Below are positions 47,341-59,929 of a stretch of DNA of 64,000 nucleotides, piece after piece. The position numbers and the translations under genes are program-made. Location: the NCBI GenBank assembly GCA_958298945.1, contig OY282607.1:91705270-91769269 (forward strand). The letters run 5' to 3'. Origin of the DNA: Atherix ibis. Taxonomy: Eukaryota > Arthropoda > Insecta > Diptera > Athericidae. Each line of letters starts with the position of its first letter. Positions within the stretch are counted from its first letter, which is position 1. The notes beneath the pieces were generated by a model. That model was given only the letters and a program-made list of their open reading frames with translations. It was not told the DNA's origin and searched no databases.

Positions 47341-50250
47341 TTGCTATTTTAATAAACCACAGCTCCCCCCCCCCCTTAAGGAAAGAACTTCAAAATGTAT
47401 CCAAAATGTTCCACAATATTTTCAAAGAACTTTAAAATGTATGCAATGTGCTGTATTTTTAAAAAAAAGTTCAATTTTTAAAAATAAAATGTCTTCTATT
47501 TTTATTAAAAATAAAATATTTTAGTTAAAAATTGGTTGAGAAAATCTCTTATCAAAAATCGATCGATCACGTTCATGTATGCCAAATCGATTAATATTCT
47601 TTTTTTTGCAATTTATTTATAACAATTTAAAAATAAATTTCTTACATTGCAACTGTATTACATAATCTGAAATAAACTTTATAGTTTTATATAATAAAAA
47701 ATAACACTTTACGATTTGCGAATTGAAATGGTAATAAATATACTGAAAGTTTTACATGAATTCAATTTGAATTGAATGAAAAAAAATATTCTTTTTTCAA
47801 GAATGGTAAAAAGTTTATCGCAAAAATTCCCGTGAGCTCATTAATTTCTTTATTTTCATTGTGAAATCTTAAAGACAAAAACCAAAGAGTCCAAAAGAAA
47901 AAATTATTCAACAAAAAAGCTGGCAAGTACTTGTACACGTATTTAACTAAAAAATATCAAATAGGAAGGATTATTTAAGAGCATACGAATTTGTGTACAC
48001 GAAGAAGCTCATTATTTTGTAAGCGATTCACTTAATGTGTTTGGTTTGATTTGAAAAACAAATTGCGATCGAATATAGCAAAATTGTCCCATAAGAAGAT
48101 CAACCAATGTTCAATTGGTTGGTCTTCCCTTAATGGTGATTTACTATTTGTTGGATGAACGTTTTTATTTTGCTTATTTGTCTGAAGCTTGTTTTGTTAA
48201 TCTTAAGATATTTTTGCACCCTCACGATTTTCTACTAAAAACCACGAAACAAAAAAGTCCAACATTTTTTCTTTTTTAAGATGTGGAAATAAAACTTATT
48301 GAATAATGGCGCGAAAAGCTATCACCAATCGAAAAGATTTCACCAATTTCCGATCGAATCAAGATCAAGAATGGTAGACGACAGTCACCAAAAAAGGTAG
48401 TCATTGTAACTTTTTTCAATGAATATTGCTACAATGAAGTAGCCCAGGTATTCACAGAAGCAAAAGGACAAATACAAAGATATAATAAATAGTGTTAAAT
48501 TTAGAGAATTTTTGCAAAAATGTTTTAACTTTTTATTTTCACAATTAAAATACTTTTTTACATGTAATGTAATTGAAATTGTCGGTAAATGTTAATGTTA
48601 ATCGAAAGAATAAGAAAAAATCAAATACAAAATGTACTAACCGTACAATATGGTATATAAAGACAGTATCAGTTATAAATTAAATAAGTGAATAAGAGAC
48701 TCGTTTTTGCAGTTTTGGTGTGAGAAATATTTCAAGAACATGAAAATTTTTTACCTGTATTAACCGTACTTCAATAAATTCGAAAAGATTTGGAAAAGTT
48801 CAATTGAAGAAAAATGGCTTTGTGGTGGTGATATTACCAAAGAGCAAAAGATACAATTTTCTATAATATAAGAAATAAATTTTTGTTTTTCTTTTGTGGC
48901 CTATCAATGGAGGAAATTGTTCAATTTTTTTTTTCCCGGAGTAATTGAGAAAATTAAAATTTTACAATTGAGAAAATTAAAAATTAACCACCAAAAAAAA
49001 AAAAAATAAATAACATCTTACATAGTAAAAAAAAAAGTTCATTAATAAGAATAAGAAAATTTTTAATGCGAAAAATTCTAGAATCTTGACCATTTTTATG
49101 ATCGAAAAATTATTTGTATTTTCCGAAAAAAATAGAGTAATTTCGGTTTTCATTGAATTTTTATTTTTTATTTTTTTTTTGTGTATTTATAATCGTATAA
49201 AAAATATGTAAATACCATTTGAAGTTTTTATAAAAAAAAACAAAAAAGGTAAAAAATTTACAGTTTTAAATAAATTCGAAATTAAAAGGAACAGAGTAAA
49301 AAAGACCATTCAAATGTTCGAATACTAACAATACCCCTGCCGTACGTACGTACCATAATAAGTTTAGTTATTTAAGAATCCAAAGTAAATATACAGATTC
49401 GATTTTTATCTTTTCATGTTACTTAATTAGAAAGATATAATTTGTGGATGGTATCCACAAAGTTCTGTACTGTATTTTTACCACAATAATGCTGAACCCT
49501 TTAATTAAGAGGCTCAACTCTGTTATTCTCTGATTATACTCGTACTTATAATACTTGTTCGTGATTTTTTTTGGTATTCATATTCAGATTCTGGACAGGA
49601 GAATTTTTTTACATTCAATCTGATGAAATCAGAATGTACACCTTTTAACACTCTATCGTGATATAAATAAGTCTATCCATCAGTAGTAGAACGATGAACG
49701 ATGAAAGTACTGTGATGGTCATGATCACGAATCCACAGTATTTATTGATGGTGGATCCGAACACGATGAGGGGACAAGACGATTTGCATCATTATTTTCA
49801 TGATGACCACGATGACGTTGATAATTTTATTATATTAACACATTGATCAGCACAAATAAAAAGGGAAACTAATATTTTTTTTCTTCAATTTACCTTTACC
49901 CACTAATAATAGTGAAATAAGCCAAAGGTAACACACAGCAATGAATATCCTTTATTTTATTTTTATTTATTATTTTCTTTTATGCAGAGTAAGAATATAT
50001 TTTGTAATAATAATACTGACCATAAGATGAGAACAAATTCGGTTATGACTGTTCAGTTTTATTGTTAACGTAATTAGTTTTAGTTCTTAGTTAGGTTTCA
50101 AGAACTCAACATTGGAAAATTATTGTACAAGTCAATAGATAAATCAAAAATCAAACCGAACACAGTTCACATCAATGCAATAATTTTGTCCGCATACGAA
50201 TTAGAATTTTTCTTCTTTTAAATTCAATTTTTTTTCACTTTGTACATCGT
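47341..50250. other. Unassigned AT-rich DNA
   Basis: It contains a poly-C run of 12 at 47364-47375 and otherwise no recognised gene or element. Open frames here consist of low-complexity AT-rich codons. Confidence 0.5.
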
Positions 50251-51164
50251 ATGTGGACTGTTCAAAAAGTATCGCGCATTTTGTGTTTTTTCATAAATTA
50301 TTTATTTATTCATGAAAATCTATTTTGTCCCCTTCAAAGTAATCCTCACCAGATATTATACATTTGTGCCAACATTTTTTCCAATCCTCGAAGCACTTAA
50401 TTTTTTGTGATTTTGTTCAGCTCCTCCTTCGATGCCGTCTTTATATCATCATTAATAGCGTAGCGTCGTCCTTTCATGTGGCTCTTCAGTTTCGGGAACA
50501 AGAAAAAGTCACAGGCGGCCAGATCTGGGGAATACAGTGGCTGCGGCATTATTAGTGTGTTGTTTTTGGCCAAAAATTTGCGCACAAGCAACGATGCGTG
50601 GGCAGGGGCGTTATCATGGTGCAAAAGCCAATTTTTGTTCTTCCACAAATCCGCGCGTTTCTGGCAGATTACTTCGCGCAACTTGCGCATAGCTTGTAGG
50701 TAATATTCTTTATTGACCGTTCTACCCTGTGGCAAGAACTCATGATTCACCACGCCCCTGCAATCGAAGGAAACTGTAAGCAAAACCTTCACATTCGACC
50801 GCACTTGACGCGATTTTTTCGGTCTTGGCTCGTGCGGCAGCTTCCATTTGGATGATTGAGCTTTGGTTTCCACGTCATAACCATAAACCCATGATTCGTC
50901 ACCAGTTATGATCCTCTGGAGAAAATTTAGGTCGTCACGGACAGAGTCCAACAGCTCCTTAGCAATGTTAATGCAATGCTGTTTTTGGTCGAAATTGGGC
51001 AAAAATCGAAGAGGAGCCAAAACATGTGCAAGCAAAGCAGCGGTCAAAAATTAACTGAACATTCAAAATGGCCGAACTTGTCGGCATAAGTGAGAGACAT
51101 GAGTCGAATATTCTGTAACCCGCGGAAATTCAAAATTCACGATACTTTTTGAACAGACCTCGTA
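50251..51164 (-). mobile_element. DD34D mariner copy B
   Basis: Read on the minus strand it starts TACGAGGTCTGTTCAAAAAG (51164) and ends at GTGGACTGTTCAAAAAGTAT (50253), the other inverted end. Length is about 914 bp. The 5' leader (about 51160-51010) joins straight to transposase sequence, so the N-terminal DNA-binding region is missing, as in copies A and C. The 3' flank matches copy C, confirming the natural 3' end of the family. Confidence 0.88.
50397..51047 (-). pseudogene. Mariner transposase catalytic domain, still open (216 codons)
   Basis: This is the longest uninterrupted coding frame in the window. It keeps ITGDESWVYGYD (first catalytic Asp), LLHHDNAPAHASLLV (second) and YSPDLAACDFFLFPKLK (third); 34 residues separate the last two, so the DD34D triad is intact. 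The HEFLPQGRTVNKEYY block is also preserved. The frame lacks an in-frame ATG at its beginning and the N-terminal helix-turn-helix region (roughly 110-140 residues in relatives), and a frameshift near the C-terminus (KITKN then stop) removes the 'CFEDWKKRW' ending. It could not bind its ends alone. It is either recently dead or selected as a domain; the former is more likely. Confidence 0.88.
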
Positions 51165-51374
51165 TATTGTTGTACGAAATTGCTAACAATGTGCACTGAT
51201 TAATGTTGACAGATGCCAAACTCCCAAAAAAAAGTATGGCGTGCCCATGGTAGCTTAATACACTCACTATGACCAAACAGCGGATTTAAGCTTATACACC
51301 TGGTATATAAAAATTTATTATTATATAATTTACTATTGAAATTTGTGCCAATAATTCTATTTTATATCCTAGTG

Positions 51375-51800
51375 GATTATCCAATTATTTGCATTGAAAA
51401 GTAAAATTAAATAAAGCACATTTAAAATATTGAATTTGGAAAAAAAAAATTTTTTCATTTCACAAATCTTGCTATTATTAATTGAAAATAACATTATTCA
51501 AATAGTATCTGTGAGGCTACTTTCAGAACCTGATCCTTTTAAGAGGTAATTTTAAATGATTTTTTCGAACATTTTGGGCTATAATTCAAAAGATCTAGAG
51601 TATGAAAATATTGTATTTAATTTTGGATAGTATTAAGCAAAAAAATTATTAAAATTACGTGTTCTGAGTAATTTTCACGCAATAAAGCAAGAATTTTTGG
51701 TATTATGTCAGTTGTGGAGTACCGTTTTGTTGAGACCACAAATATATTTCATATTAAAATATTCAAGTTGTTAGGTTCTAAATTTAAGTAAGGGAAGAAA
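51375..51800 (+). repeat. A-family repeat, 5' part (copy 7)
   Basis: It starts GATTATCCAATTATTTGCAT (51374). Weak landmarks: TTACGTGTTCTGAGTAATTT then TTCACGCAATAAAGCAAG (about 51655-51690) and a decayed GTTAGGTTCTAAATTTAAG near 51770. The 3' end is not found. It is more diverged than the others. Confidence 0.45.
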
Positions 51801-51845
51801 TGTGTGATAAAATTTTTTCGTTAGCTGTGTGAAAGGGAAACTTAA

Positions 51846-51950
51846 TTGTATTTATCTGGAAATGAAGAAGAAGAGACCGTTACCGTCAATTTTGAACGCT
51901 ATGGCAATATGACAACCGCCTTTTTGGGCCTAAACTTTATTCTAGCAACT
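51846..51950 (+). pseudogene. Possible DD41D transposase scrap
   Basis: EETVTVNFERYGNMTTAFLG resembles the 'G.AVTVNGERYR.MITNFLWP' block of the 60-kb transposase. It is short and isolated, and part of it overlaps a motif also found in the A family, so the match is tentative. Confidence 0.35.
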
Positions 51951-52814
51951 TTGGTCAGATGTTCGAGCAGTTCAATTTCGACAGACTGCGTACAACCCGA
52001 AAGTGAACTGCTCGACTGGATGACCGAAGTTGTGTCCACCATCTAGCATGGGGAAATTTGCCATAACAATGCAGAAGGAGGGAAAAAAATTCGCATGGTT
52101 CGCTCTCTTGCCTAAACCATTTAAGTAATTGATTATTTAATTATTAAATTTGGTACCACAGAGAAAACCTTATAAAGCCGAGGATATTTGTTTAAAAGTA
52201 AAGAGAAAAAAAAATTATTGAAAAATGGCATTGGAGATCATTACCACCTTAAGATCACCTCAATGGCTGGCTATTGCTTCCTCTCCATAATGCGGACTCT
52301 TCCTTTTTTGTTGGGTCGTTGGTTTATTTTATTGTCGATATTTGTTTTCCTTCCTCAATTTTATTATTTCCCAAGTCGATTGCAACTGGTTTTTTTCTCT
52401 TAATTTTATACTTCATATCAATTTTTTCCCCTCTCCCAGTAGTGTGCGTTACTACTCCTTTCTCTTGGGAAACATTAACTCTTCGGAGGTTTCTCAAGCA
52501 AAATAAAAATACCATAACCGGAAGAATAAATGTATTTGTTATATTCTGATGTGAAGTCGTTAGTGGGCATTTCTGAAAAATAACCTCCCCTCACCACTAC
52601 TACAGATCGTCTTCTGGGTGATTAATTTACCCCTCTAAATTAAAATTTATAGTTTAATAATTAAATAATTTATAAAATGGCAAACTTTAAGCTAAGCACA
52701 TATTATCTTAAATAACATGTTCATTAAATAACTATGAAATGATAGAGCTGGTAATTTTTAAACCTTGGATTACTGGGAATGTAAGACTCTCGAACAGATA
52801 AATACTAAAATAAG
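51951..52814. other. Unassigned DNA
   Basis: Nothing certain. 52640-52740 (AAAATGGCAAACTTTAAGC and following) could be a worn A-family 3' segment. Confidence 0.4.
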
Positions 52815-53708
52815 TACAAGGTCTGTTCAAAAAGTATTGCGAATTTTGAATTTCCGCGGGTTACGCATATTCGATTTTCGACTTTTTGTGGCGTTATGTT
52901 GGTATTCATGCCTCTCACTTATGCCGATCAGTATGGCCATTTTGAATGTTCAGTTAATTTTTGACAGCTGCTTTGCTTGCACATGTTTTGGCTCGTCTTC
53001 GATTTTTGCCCATTTTCGACCAAAAACAGCATCGCATTAACATTGCTAAGGAGCTATTGGACTCTGTCCGCGACAACCTAAATTTGCTCCAGAGGACCAT
53101 AACTGGTGACGAATCCTGAGTTTATGGTTATGACGTGGGAACCAAAGCTCAATCATCCCAAAGAAGCTGCAGCACGAGCCAAAACCGAAAAAGCGCGCCA
53201 AGTTCGGTCGAATGTGAAGGTTTTGCTTACAGTTTCCTTTGATTGCAGAAGCGTGGTGAATCATGAGTTCTTGCCACAGGGTAGAATGGTCAATTAGGAA
53301 TATTACATGCAAGTTATGCGCAAGTTCCGCGAAGGAATCCGCCAGAAACGCCCGGATTTGTGGAAGAACAAAAATTGGCTTTTGCACCATGATAACGCCC
53401 CTGCTCACGCATCGTTGCTTGTGCGCAAATTTTTGGCCAAAAACAACACACTAATAATGCCGCAGCCACCGTATTCCCCAGATCTGCCACCCCCCGTGAC
53501 TTTTTCTTGCTCACGAAACTGAAGCGCCCCATGAAAGGATGACGCTACGCTACGATTGAGGAGATAAACATGATTTTTTTTAAATGTTTCGAGGATTGGA
53601 AAAAACGATGGGGATTACTTTTTAAGGAGACAAAATATATATTCATGAATAAATAAATAATTTTTGAAAAAACACAAAATTCGCGATATTTTTTGAACAA
53701 ACCTCGTA
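52815..53708 (+). mobile_element. DD34D mariner copy C
   Basis: The left end TACAAGGTCTGTTCAAAAAG and the right end (reverse complement TACGAGGTTTGTTCAAAAAA) flank about 894 bp. The 5' leader, the junction into the transposase and the 3' tail with CATGAATAAATAAATAATTT match copy B. It lies only 1.65 kb from copy B and in the opposite orientation. Confidence 0.88.
53000..53625 (+). pseudogene. Mariner transposase pseudogene (copy C)
   Basis: From about 53000 it reads FRPKTASH / DQKQHRINIAKELLDSVRDN, then TGDES followed by TGA in place of the Trp codon (about 53117), a frame change, VRSNVKVLLTVSFDCRSVVN, a stop in TVN-stop-EYY (about 53297), then KRPDLWKNKNWLLHHDNAPA with intact second Asp and PQPPYSPDLPPPVTFSCS, where an insertion disrupts the third catalytic block (CDFF). 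The C-terminal FEDWKK is recognisable near 53595. It is non-functional. Confidence 0.85.
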
Positions 53709-55875
53709 TTTTTTTTTAATTAAAGAAAATTTTCCAACTTAAATATTTAATACTTATTAATATTGAAATTTTCGATAAATTATTAATTGCGATTTGAAAG
53801 TTTTCTAAAGTTTTCAAGAGAAAAATTCGATTTTTCATGTGAACTTAAAATAAAGAAACTTATTGAATGAAGTACTAGATTAAATTTCATGAGTAAAGTT
53901 AACCAACACAAGGAATAGTTTATTTTCGTTATTTATTCATTTTTAATTCGTTTGTGGATTATAAATCGATTTAGTTTAATAAACTAATATTTTTGTCAAA
54001 AAGAATTAAAAAATTTAAAAAAACTATAACGTCGAGTTGATTATATGACGAAATTGTAATAAAAAGTAAAATTTTGACAGTTCCAGTTTGACCAAATTAA
54101 ATCTGATAATCTATTACGTTGCCAACGCTAGGAATTTTGTGTAAAAGGAAAACAATTGCTAATCGCCTGCAAGTATGCAATATGACATGGATACTTTTAG
54201 AAGGAATTGTTTTTTATAGGTTTTTCTACAAAATTTCTTCAAAATAAAATTAAAAAAAAACACATTTTGTTTTTATAAATTACCCAAAAAGTTTTATATT
54301 TTATAATTATAATTAACATGCAACAAATTGAATAAAATTTAAATACAAGCTGTAAAAATCCTCTCTGCATTCTTCTGTAAATCTTTATCTTCGATTATTT
54401 CTGAAATTCTTTCTCTAAAACTTATGAATTCCTCTCCTATCTTACATGATAATTAAAAATTTGTTATCTAAAAATAAAGACAAAACATAAAATTACTACA
54501 AAAAAAGTTGGTAGCAACAAATAAATTTAAATTGTGTGAATATAATTTGTTGTTTTCTATTCAAATATAACTGAACTATGATCTTTTAGATATTTAAATA
54601 GATTAACTTAAAAAAGTAGTTAACAAAAAAAAAATACACTTAAAAATATATATATTAAAAGACAAAAAAATAGTTAACAGTAGAAAAATGAATAAATATT
54701 TTTTTAAGAGAATTTATCTAAACTACAAATTTTACTAGTTGATTTTTATCTATAAACTATTTTATGTATGAACAACCTTTTAACAAATAAATTGCCAATT
54801 AAACTTAACATTTATACATATAGATGACAAAAAAAGAAAGAGAAAAAAAAATCAAAATCAAAATAAATAGATAAAAAAAAATAAAAAATATTACACAACA
54901 AATTCAGATAAAATTAACAGAAAATAAAACAAGTTGTATGATGATGATTTGTACTAGACCAGTTTGAAGAGTATCGATTACGACAGGATTATTACAAGAA
55001 CCGAAATGTTAATAATAAAAAAATAATAGAAATAACATCAAATTAAGATAATGAAATCTATCGGAATGGTCATTGGTGGAATGAGAGGTAAGGGAAAGGG
55101 GCTGACTTTAAGAAATTAATGAAACCCGGATAAGCGCAGAAGAAAAATCAATTCATTTTATGAGTACAAGAGTAGAAGATTTAAATGGCCAGTCATGCAA
55201 GACCTGTGTAAGATTCAAAATAATACAAATTAGTCATCCTAATTTGTCGGAAAAACATTTTTTCGGTAGATTTTTGGTGTTGAACTTATTTTAATTCGAT
55301 AAAACGTACGGAAATTGGATGATTTTCTGGGAAGAATCAGTCTATCGACAGACAATTGCCCGATAGTACAGCATCCGATGAATCTGTTCATTCCATCCGA
55401 TTTTGACTTTTAGATATAAGAACCTTAAGATTTGGGTTTTATTTTATTATTTTTTTGTTGATCAATATATTTTTGAGTTTTGTGTCAGTTCTACTTCTGG
55501 TCAAGTCATACCAGACTTCGTTCAAAATAGCTGCTGATGCTCATTAAATTACATGATTTTTTTAAATTTCAATTTTCCAGATCGTTAATTTATTCAAGAA
55601 CATCATTAAATAAGTAAAAATATACTATAAACATAAGAATAAATATTTTATAACAAAAAAAAAAAAAAAAACTACATATTAAAGAATGTAAAATTATTTG
55701 GGACTTTAAGTAATACTTGATAATTAATTGTTCAGTGCTAAGAAAAAAGAATATGCCAACAACATTTTTAATTAAAAAATATTTTTTTATTTTGAATGTA
55801 AAATTTTATTATTATTTAAGCTTATAACTGTATCTGTACATTTATAAATGTAGATCCAAACGAAACTTATTCCAG
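53709..55875. other. Unassigned very AT-rich DNA
   Basis: No feature is supported. 54940-55420 is somewhat more complex but has no frame or motif I can name. Confidence 0.5.
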
Positions 55876-55900
55876 GATTATCCATTTTGTAGTTTAAAAA
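55876..55900. repeat. Solitary A-family terminal repeat
   Basis: GATTATCCATTTTGTAGTTT matches the A-family end, but the following 250 bases lack family landmarks before a complete copy starts at 56149. It may be a solo end or the edge of a deleted copy. Confidence 0.4.
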
Positions 55901-56148
55901 GTACAGCGCCGTCATTTAGCCGTTGTTGAATATATTTTTTCGTTGAGAAAAAAAAAATGCATGAAACACACCTTAAATGTCATACCTGAGATGTCAAATG
56001 GTCCTACTGTCAAAGGTGTTTGAGACCTTGCTCACAATTAAACAAACAAACAAATGCACGAAATGTCAAAATAAAACTTTGGTTATCTCCGATTTAGTCT
56101 ATTTGCTGTTGTAAGGTTTTTTTATATCGAATTTCATCCAAATGAAAG

Positions 56149-57037
56149 AATTATCCATCTTACAGTTTGGAAATAATAATTATTTTATATTATTAGATTT
56201 TTATTATATATATTATTTGAGATACAGGTTACTTAGAATAAAATTAGGCATTTTATATTGTAAATTTTTAATTATAGATAATTATGTAAAACTTTCCTAA
56301 AAAAGTGGTAATTCTACCGCAATCACGTTTTTTGTTATTTACGAATAAAATTTTATTTAGCTATTTTCACTCGGTACATACATCAATTAGCCTTAGAAAA
56401 TCTAAAAGTTAGAAAATCTATAAGTTACTGTAAAAAAGCTATTTTATATTCAAAAAAAAATTTCTGTTGTACATTTGGGTTTCAAGTTGTCATTTGGAAA
56501 ATGAAGAAAAACAGATTATTATCGTGAATTCTGAGCCCCTTATGACCTATGACCGACTTTTTTTAAATTTCAACTTAATATTTTAATCTACATTTTATTT
56601 ATTTTTATTAAAACTATATCACAGGCTACAAAAAAAGATAAATTTACGTTCTATTATCCAAAAAAAAACTCTCAGGACACGTAATTTTTCGATTTGGTGC
56701 TGTAAATATGCCAAAAAAATAGTATGATTTGATGCCCTTACATATTTTCTTATATCAAACCATAAAAAAATCAAATTCTCAAGATTTAAAGCATACTAAA
56801 ATTATTATCCGTCAAGTAATGGCCGAGTTACAGCGCAAAATGTGGAAAAAGAATTATTAAAAAATTACGTTAAAACCTTTGAGTCCTGTAAGAGGTCACG
56901 TGACATCCATTTAAATAATGTTATACTTTATGATTAATGGCAAAATTTAAGTAATATAATAAAATAAAATTTAAAAAAAATCAAAATTTGAAACATATTT
57001 TACCTATTTTTACTTTAAAAATTACAATTTGGATAAC
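56149..57037 (-). repeat. A-family repeat, full length (copy 8)
   Basis: Left end AATTATCCATCTTACAGTTT (56149); right end AAATTACAATTTGGATAA (57018). Length is about 889 bp, matching the 22.7-kb copy. The interior is inverted relative to that copy: plus-strand TTTTTCGATTTGGTGCTGTA (about 56683) is the complement of the 'CATCACCAAATTTCGAAA' landmark, and ATCGTGAATTCTGAGC (about 56520) that of 'CTCAGAATTGACGG'. Confidence 0.68.
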
Positions 57038-58925
57038 CCTTTAAAATTCCTTAAGCAAATTTATTTGTTTTCTCTAATAAAATATTTTTTATAGAGTTTA
57101 TCTTTCTGTAAAAACTACAATATTTTTAATCGAAATTACTGCATATTTTTGCATATAACGATATAAAAAAATTTTAATTTTTAAAGCTCGCAGCTATGAA
57201 CGAACCGTTCAATATCTCGTTTACTTCAACAAAAAAAAGAGCAAAATAATTTGTGGGGGGCGTGAGGAATACAACATTTCACCTCTCACTTTAAGCAAAG
57301 TTTTGTTGAATACAATAATTGATTATAATTTGAAACTATTTCTAACCATTTTTATATTGAATAAAACTAATTTTCTACAATCGAAAAGAAGAACTTTCCA
57401 GTCCAATATGATAACACAGTTTTGCAGATCACCGGGAATTAAATTAAGGCCAAAACCTCAATCAAGGCCATACATACAATTAACATTCGTGGAACAAACA
57501 CCTTTTCATGTATTCTGGAGTTTTTTTTTTTGGACTTTTCTATTCCCCCCTCTTATTTGTAGGTTCATTTTCTGGTGATTTTCTGTTGAGCATCAATTTA
57601 TTCAAGTGGCGGATAGCGTGAAATACCGACGAATCTTAATGAGCTTCATTAACTTCAACTGCCCGACTAGAACGTCTTCTGCTGTAATTTTTATTTTTGT
57701 TTTTTTTATTATGGCTGGATCTTAATTTCAAATTTGGTACTTTCATAAAAACAATATTAAAATGAAACAAACAAAATATTGTAGTTCAATGATCAATCAA
57801 AAGTATGAGATTTTTTTTTGTATTATTATATTTTCGTCGTTTTGTAGATGGGGGAGTGAATATGGAGATGTGCAGAGTTTAGAAGGAAATGTAGAAAAAT
57901 CTCATAATTCGTGAGCATGACTTATCGAGGATAGTGGACTTTGTATAGTCGCCATCGATTTGAACAAATACGATACGATACTGACTGACTAGAAATGTAT
58001 CTCCGAGACGACAATATGGAACCGACTCCACTATTCACTATGGTGAATGGTACTCTGCAACGCCACACCACACCACGATTGTATGCTTGATAAAAAGAAA
58101 TTTGCATTTTTGTATAGCATCGCAAATGGTGCAACGTACTCGAGTGGTTCACATGTGCTGGATGCATACAAATGATGGCTCTGGACCACAACAAGGGAAA
58201 ATTTGTCATCATCTAATCACATATCCTACCTTTAACCTTCGGCACTTTTGTGCGGTTACCCGTTTTATCAACGCTAATCTATGCGCTTAGTTTCCTTTGT
58301 CAATAATTAGTATGCATTCCAGATTATATCCAATTGCAAGAGTATAGAAAATGCAACTTTTTTGCATCAATTTTAACAAATTTTCTAAACAACCTTTTTT
58401 ATTTTTTTTGACAAAAAACTTGATGGACTAACTGGCTGCGCATGTCTTACATTTTAATCTTATATAGTGGAAGATAGATTATTTTTTCTTTTAGATTTCT
58501 AGTCTTTTCGTAATAGAATTTGTTATAGGCAAAACATTTGTTATTAAATGTTATTCGCAGTATAGAAAATATCGTATTTTTAGTTCAGTACAAATAAATG
58601 CAAATTTATGTAGAAATTGACTTTAAGAAAAGTTGAAAAATTAATGAACATTTTCAAAGAATCTGATGTGATTTGTAGATTCAAATATTTGATTGATTTT
58701 TAACAGTTTACAATTCATTTTTATATTCGTTTTAGTTTTTCTTATTAAAAAATATCGGTTTTGTTTTGTAAAAATAAGGTTTGTTCAGATTTCAGAGTTT
58801 TGAAATTCTGCTTTTGATAAAATAATTGGGCTTGAACTTATTTGTAAAAAGTATATTTATTTAATCAAACAAACAAAAAACCATTCTCCTGGAAAATTAT
58901 TTCAAAACTGCATTATCACATATAA
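57038..58925. other. Unassigned DNA
   Basis: 57880-58290 is GC-richer, with overlapping short frames on both strands and no recognised domain. The rest is AT-rich without features. Confidence 0.45.
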
Positions 58926-58962
58926 TGAACTGCATTATCCCATAGATATCGATAATGCAGTT
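58926..58962. repeat. Shared palindromic block next to A-family copy 9
   Basis: This is the better preserved counterpart of 22602-22637. CTGCATTATC and GATAATGCAG form a 10-bp inverted repeat around CCATAGATATC. A partial extra copy (AACTGCATTATCACAT) precedes it at about 58906. Confidence 0.55.
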
Positions 58963-58974
58963 CGCCCGTATAGA

Positions 58975-59822
58975 ACTATCCAAATTAAATTTTAGAAAGT
59001 AAAATACAATGCTTCTCATTAAATATATATATTTTTATACAATTTTTCTTCAATTATATTTATAAAAGAATGCCATTTTTAACAAATTATAAATTATTTT
59101 AATAATTAGTACAATACTTCTTGCAGGATTTGATACTTCTTCCAGTAATTTTAGATGAAATTTCAGTTTTATAATTTCCATTAGTTGACGAATTTTAGTT
59201 TTTCAATACTATAAAGTTTAAAGATTATCACGATATTATATATAGTTCTTTAAAAAATGTTTTAACGGCATGAAATCGCATGATTTTTTAGGTAAATTGA
59301 CATCACCAAATTTTTAAACTGCGCATCCTTAGAAATTTTTATGCAATAAAGTCAAAATTTATCTTGTTATGAAACATATGCCACCTTTTCGTTAAAATCA
59401 CATATAGTCCAAATAAAATGCTTTAAGGTTAGGTCAAAAAAAATCGGCATCATATAGTCATTGTTACGCTCAGAATTAAGGGTAATCAATGACTATGAAA
59501 TGTTCATTTTCAAAGAAATTCAGGCCAATGACATATATCAGATCAAAATGCATACCATAGAGTCACTTTTCGTGAATACAATAGCTAGTCTATAGTAACT
59601 CATAATTTTTAGAGTGATAAATTAGGCAATTTTTAGACCCTCTAATAAGGTAATTTCTTCACCCTAAGAAAAATGAAAACAATTTTGTTTGAAAAATCAG
59701 CATCCGGAACCTATTGGTCCGGCACTACTTTGATGTATTTTATGGACATTTCATAGTCATTAAATTAGCAGCTCAACAATTTATTATATTATATGGCAAA
59801 CATTAATCTAAATATAGGGTTT
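58975..59822 (+). repeat. A-family repeat (copy 9)
   Basis: 5' end CTATCCAAATTAAATTTTAG (58976). Landmarks in order: TTCTTGCAGGATTTGATACT (about 59120), GACATCACCAAATTTTTAAA (about 59301), AAAATCACATATAGTCCAAA (about 59395), CTCAGAATTAAGGGTAATCA (about 59470), ATACCATAGAGTCACTTTTC (about 59552). The 3' terminus is worn near 59820. Confidence 0.62.
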
Positions 59823-59929
59823 TCCTATAAGCGTAATATGATTTCTAAGTGACGTTTCGGGCATTTGTAATATGTTATTATGATCTGTCATTTTTTTTTT
59901 TATTGTATTCAGTAATGTTTACAATTTTA

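Noticed and set aside
52188..52549. Overlapping hydrophobic ORFs
   Set aside because: Both strands are open and of low complexity; no start context or domain.
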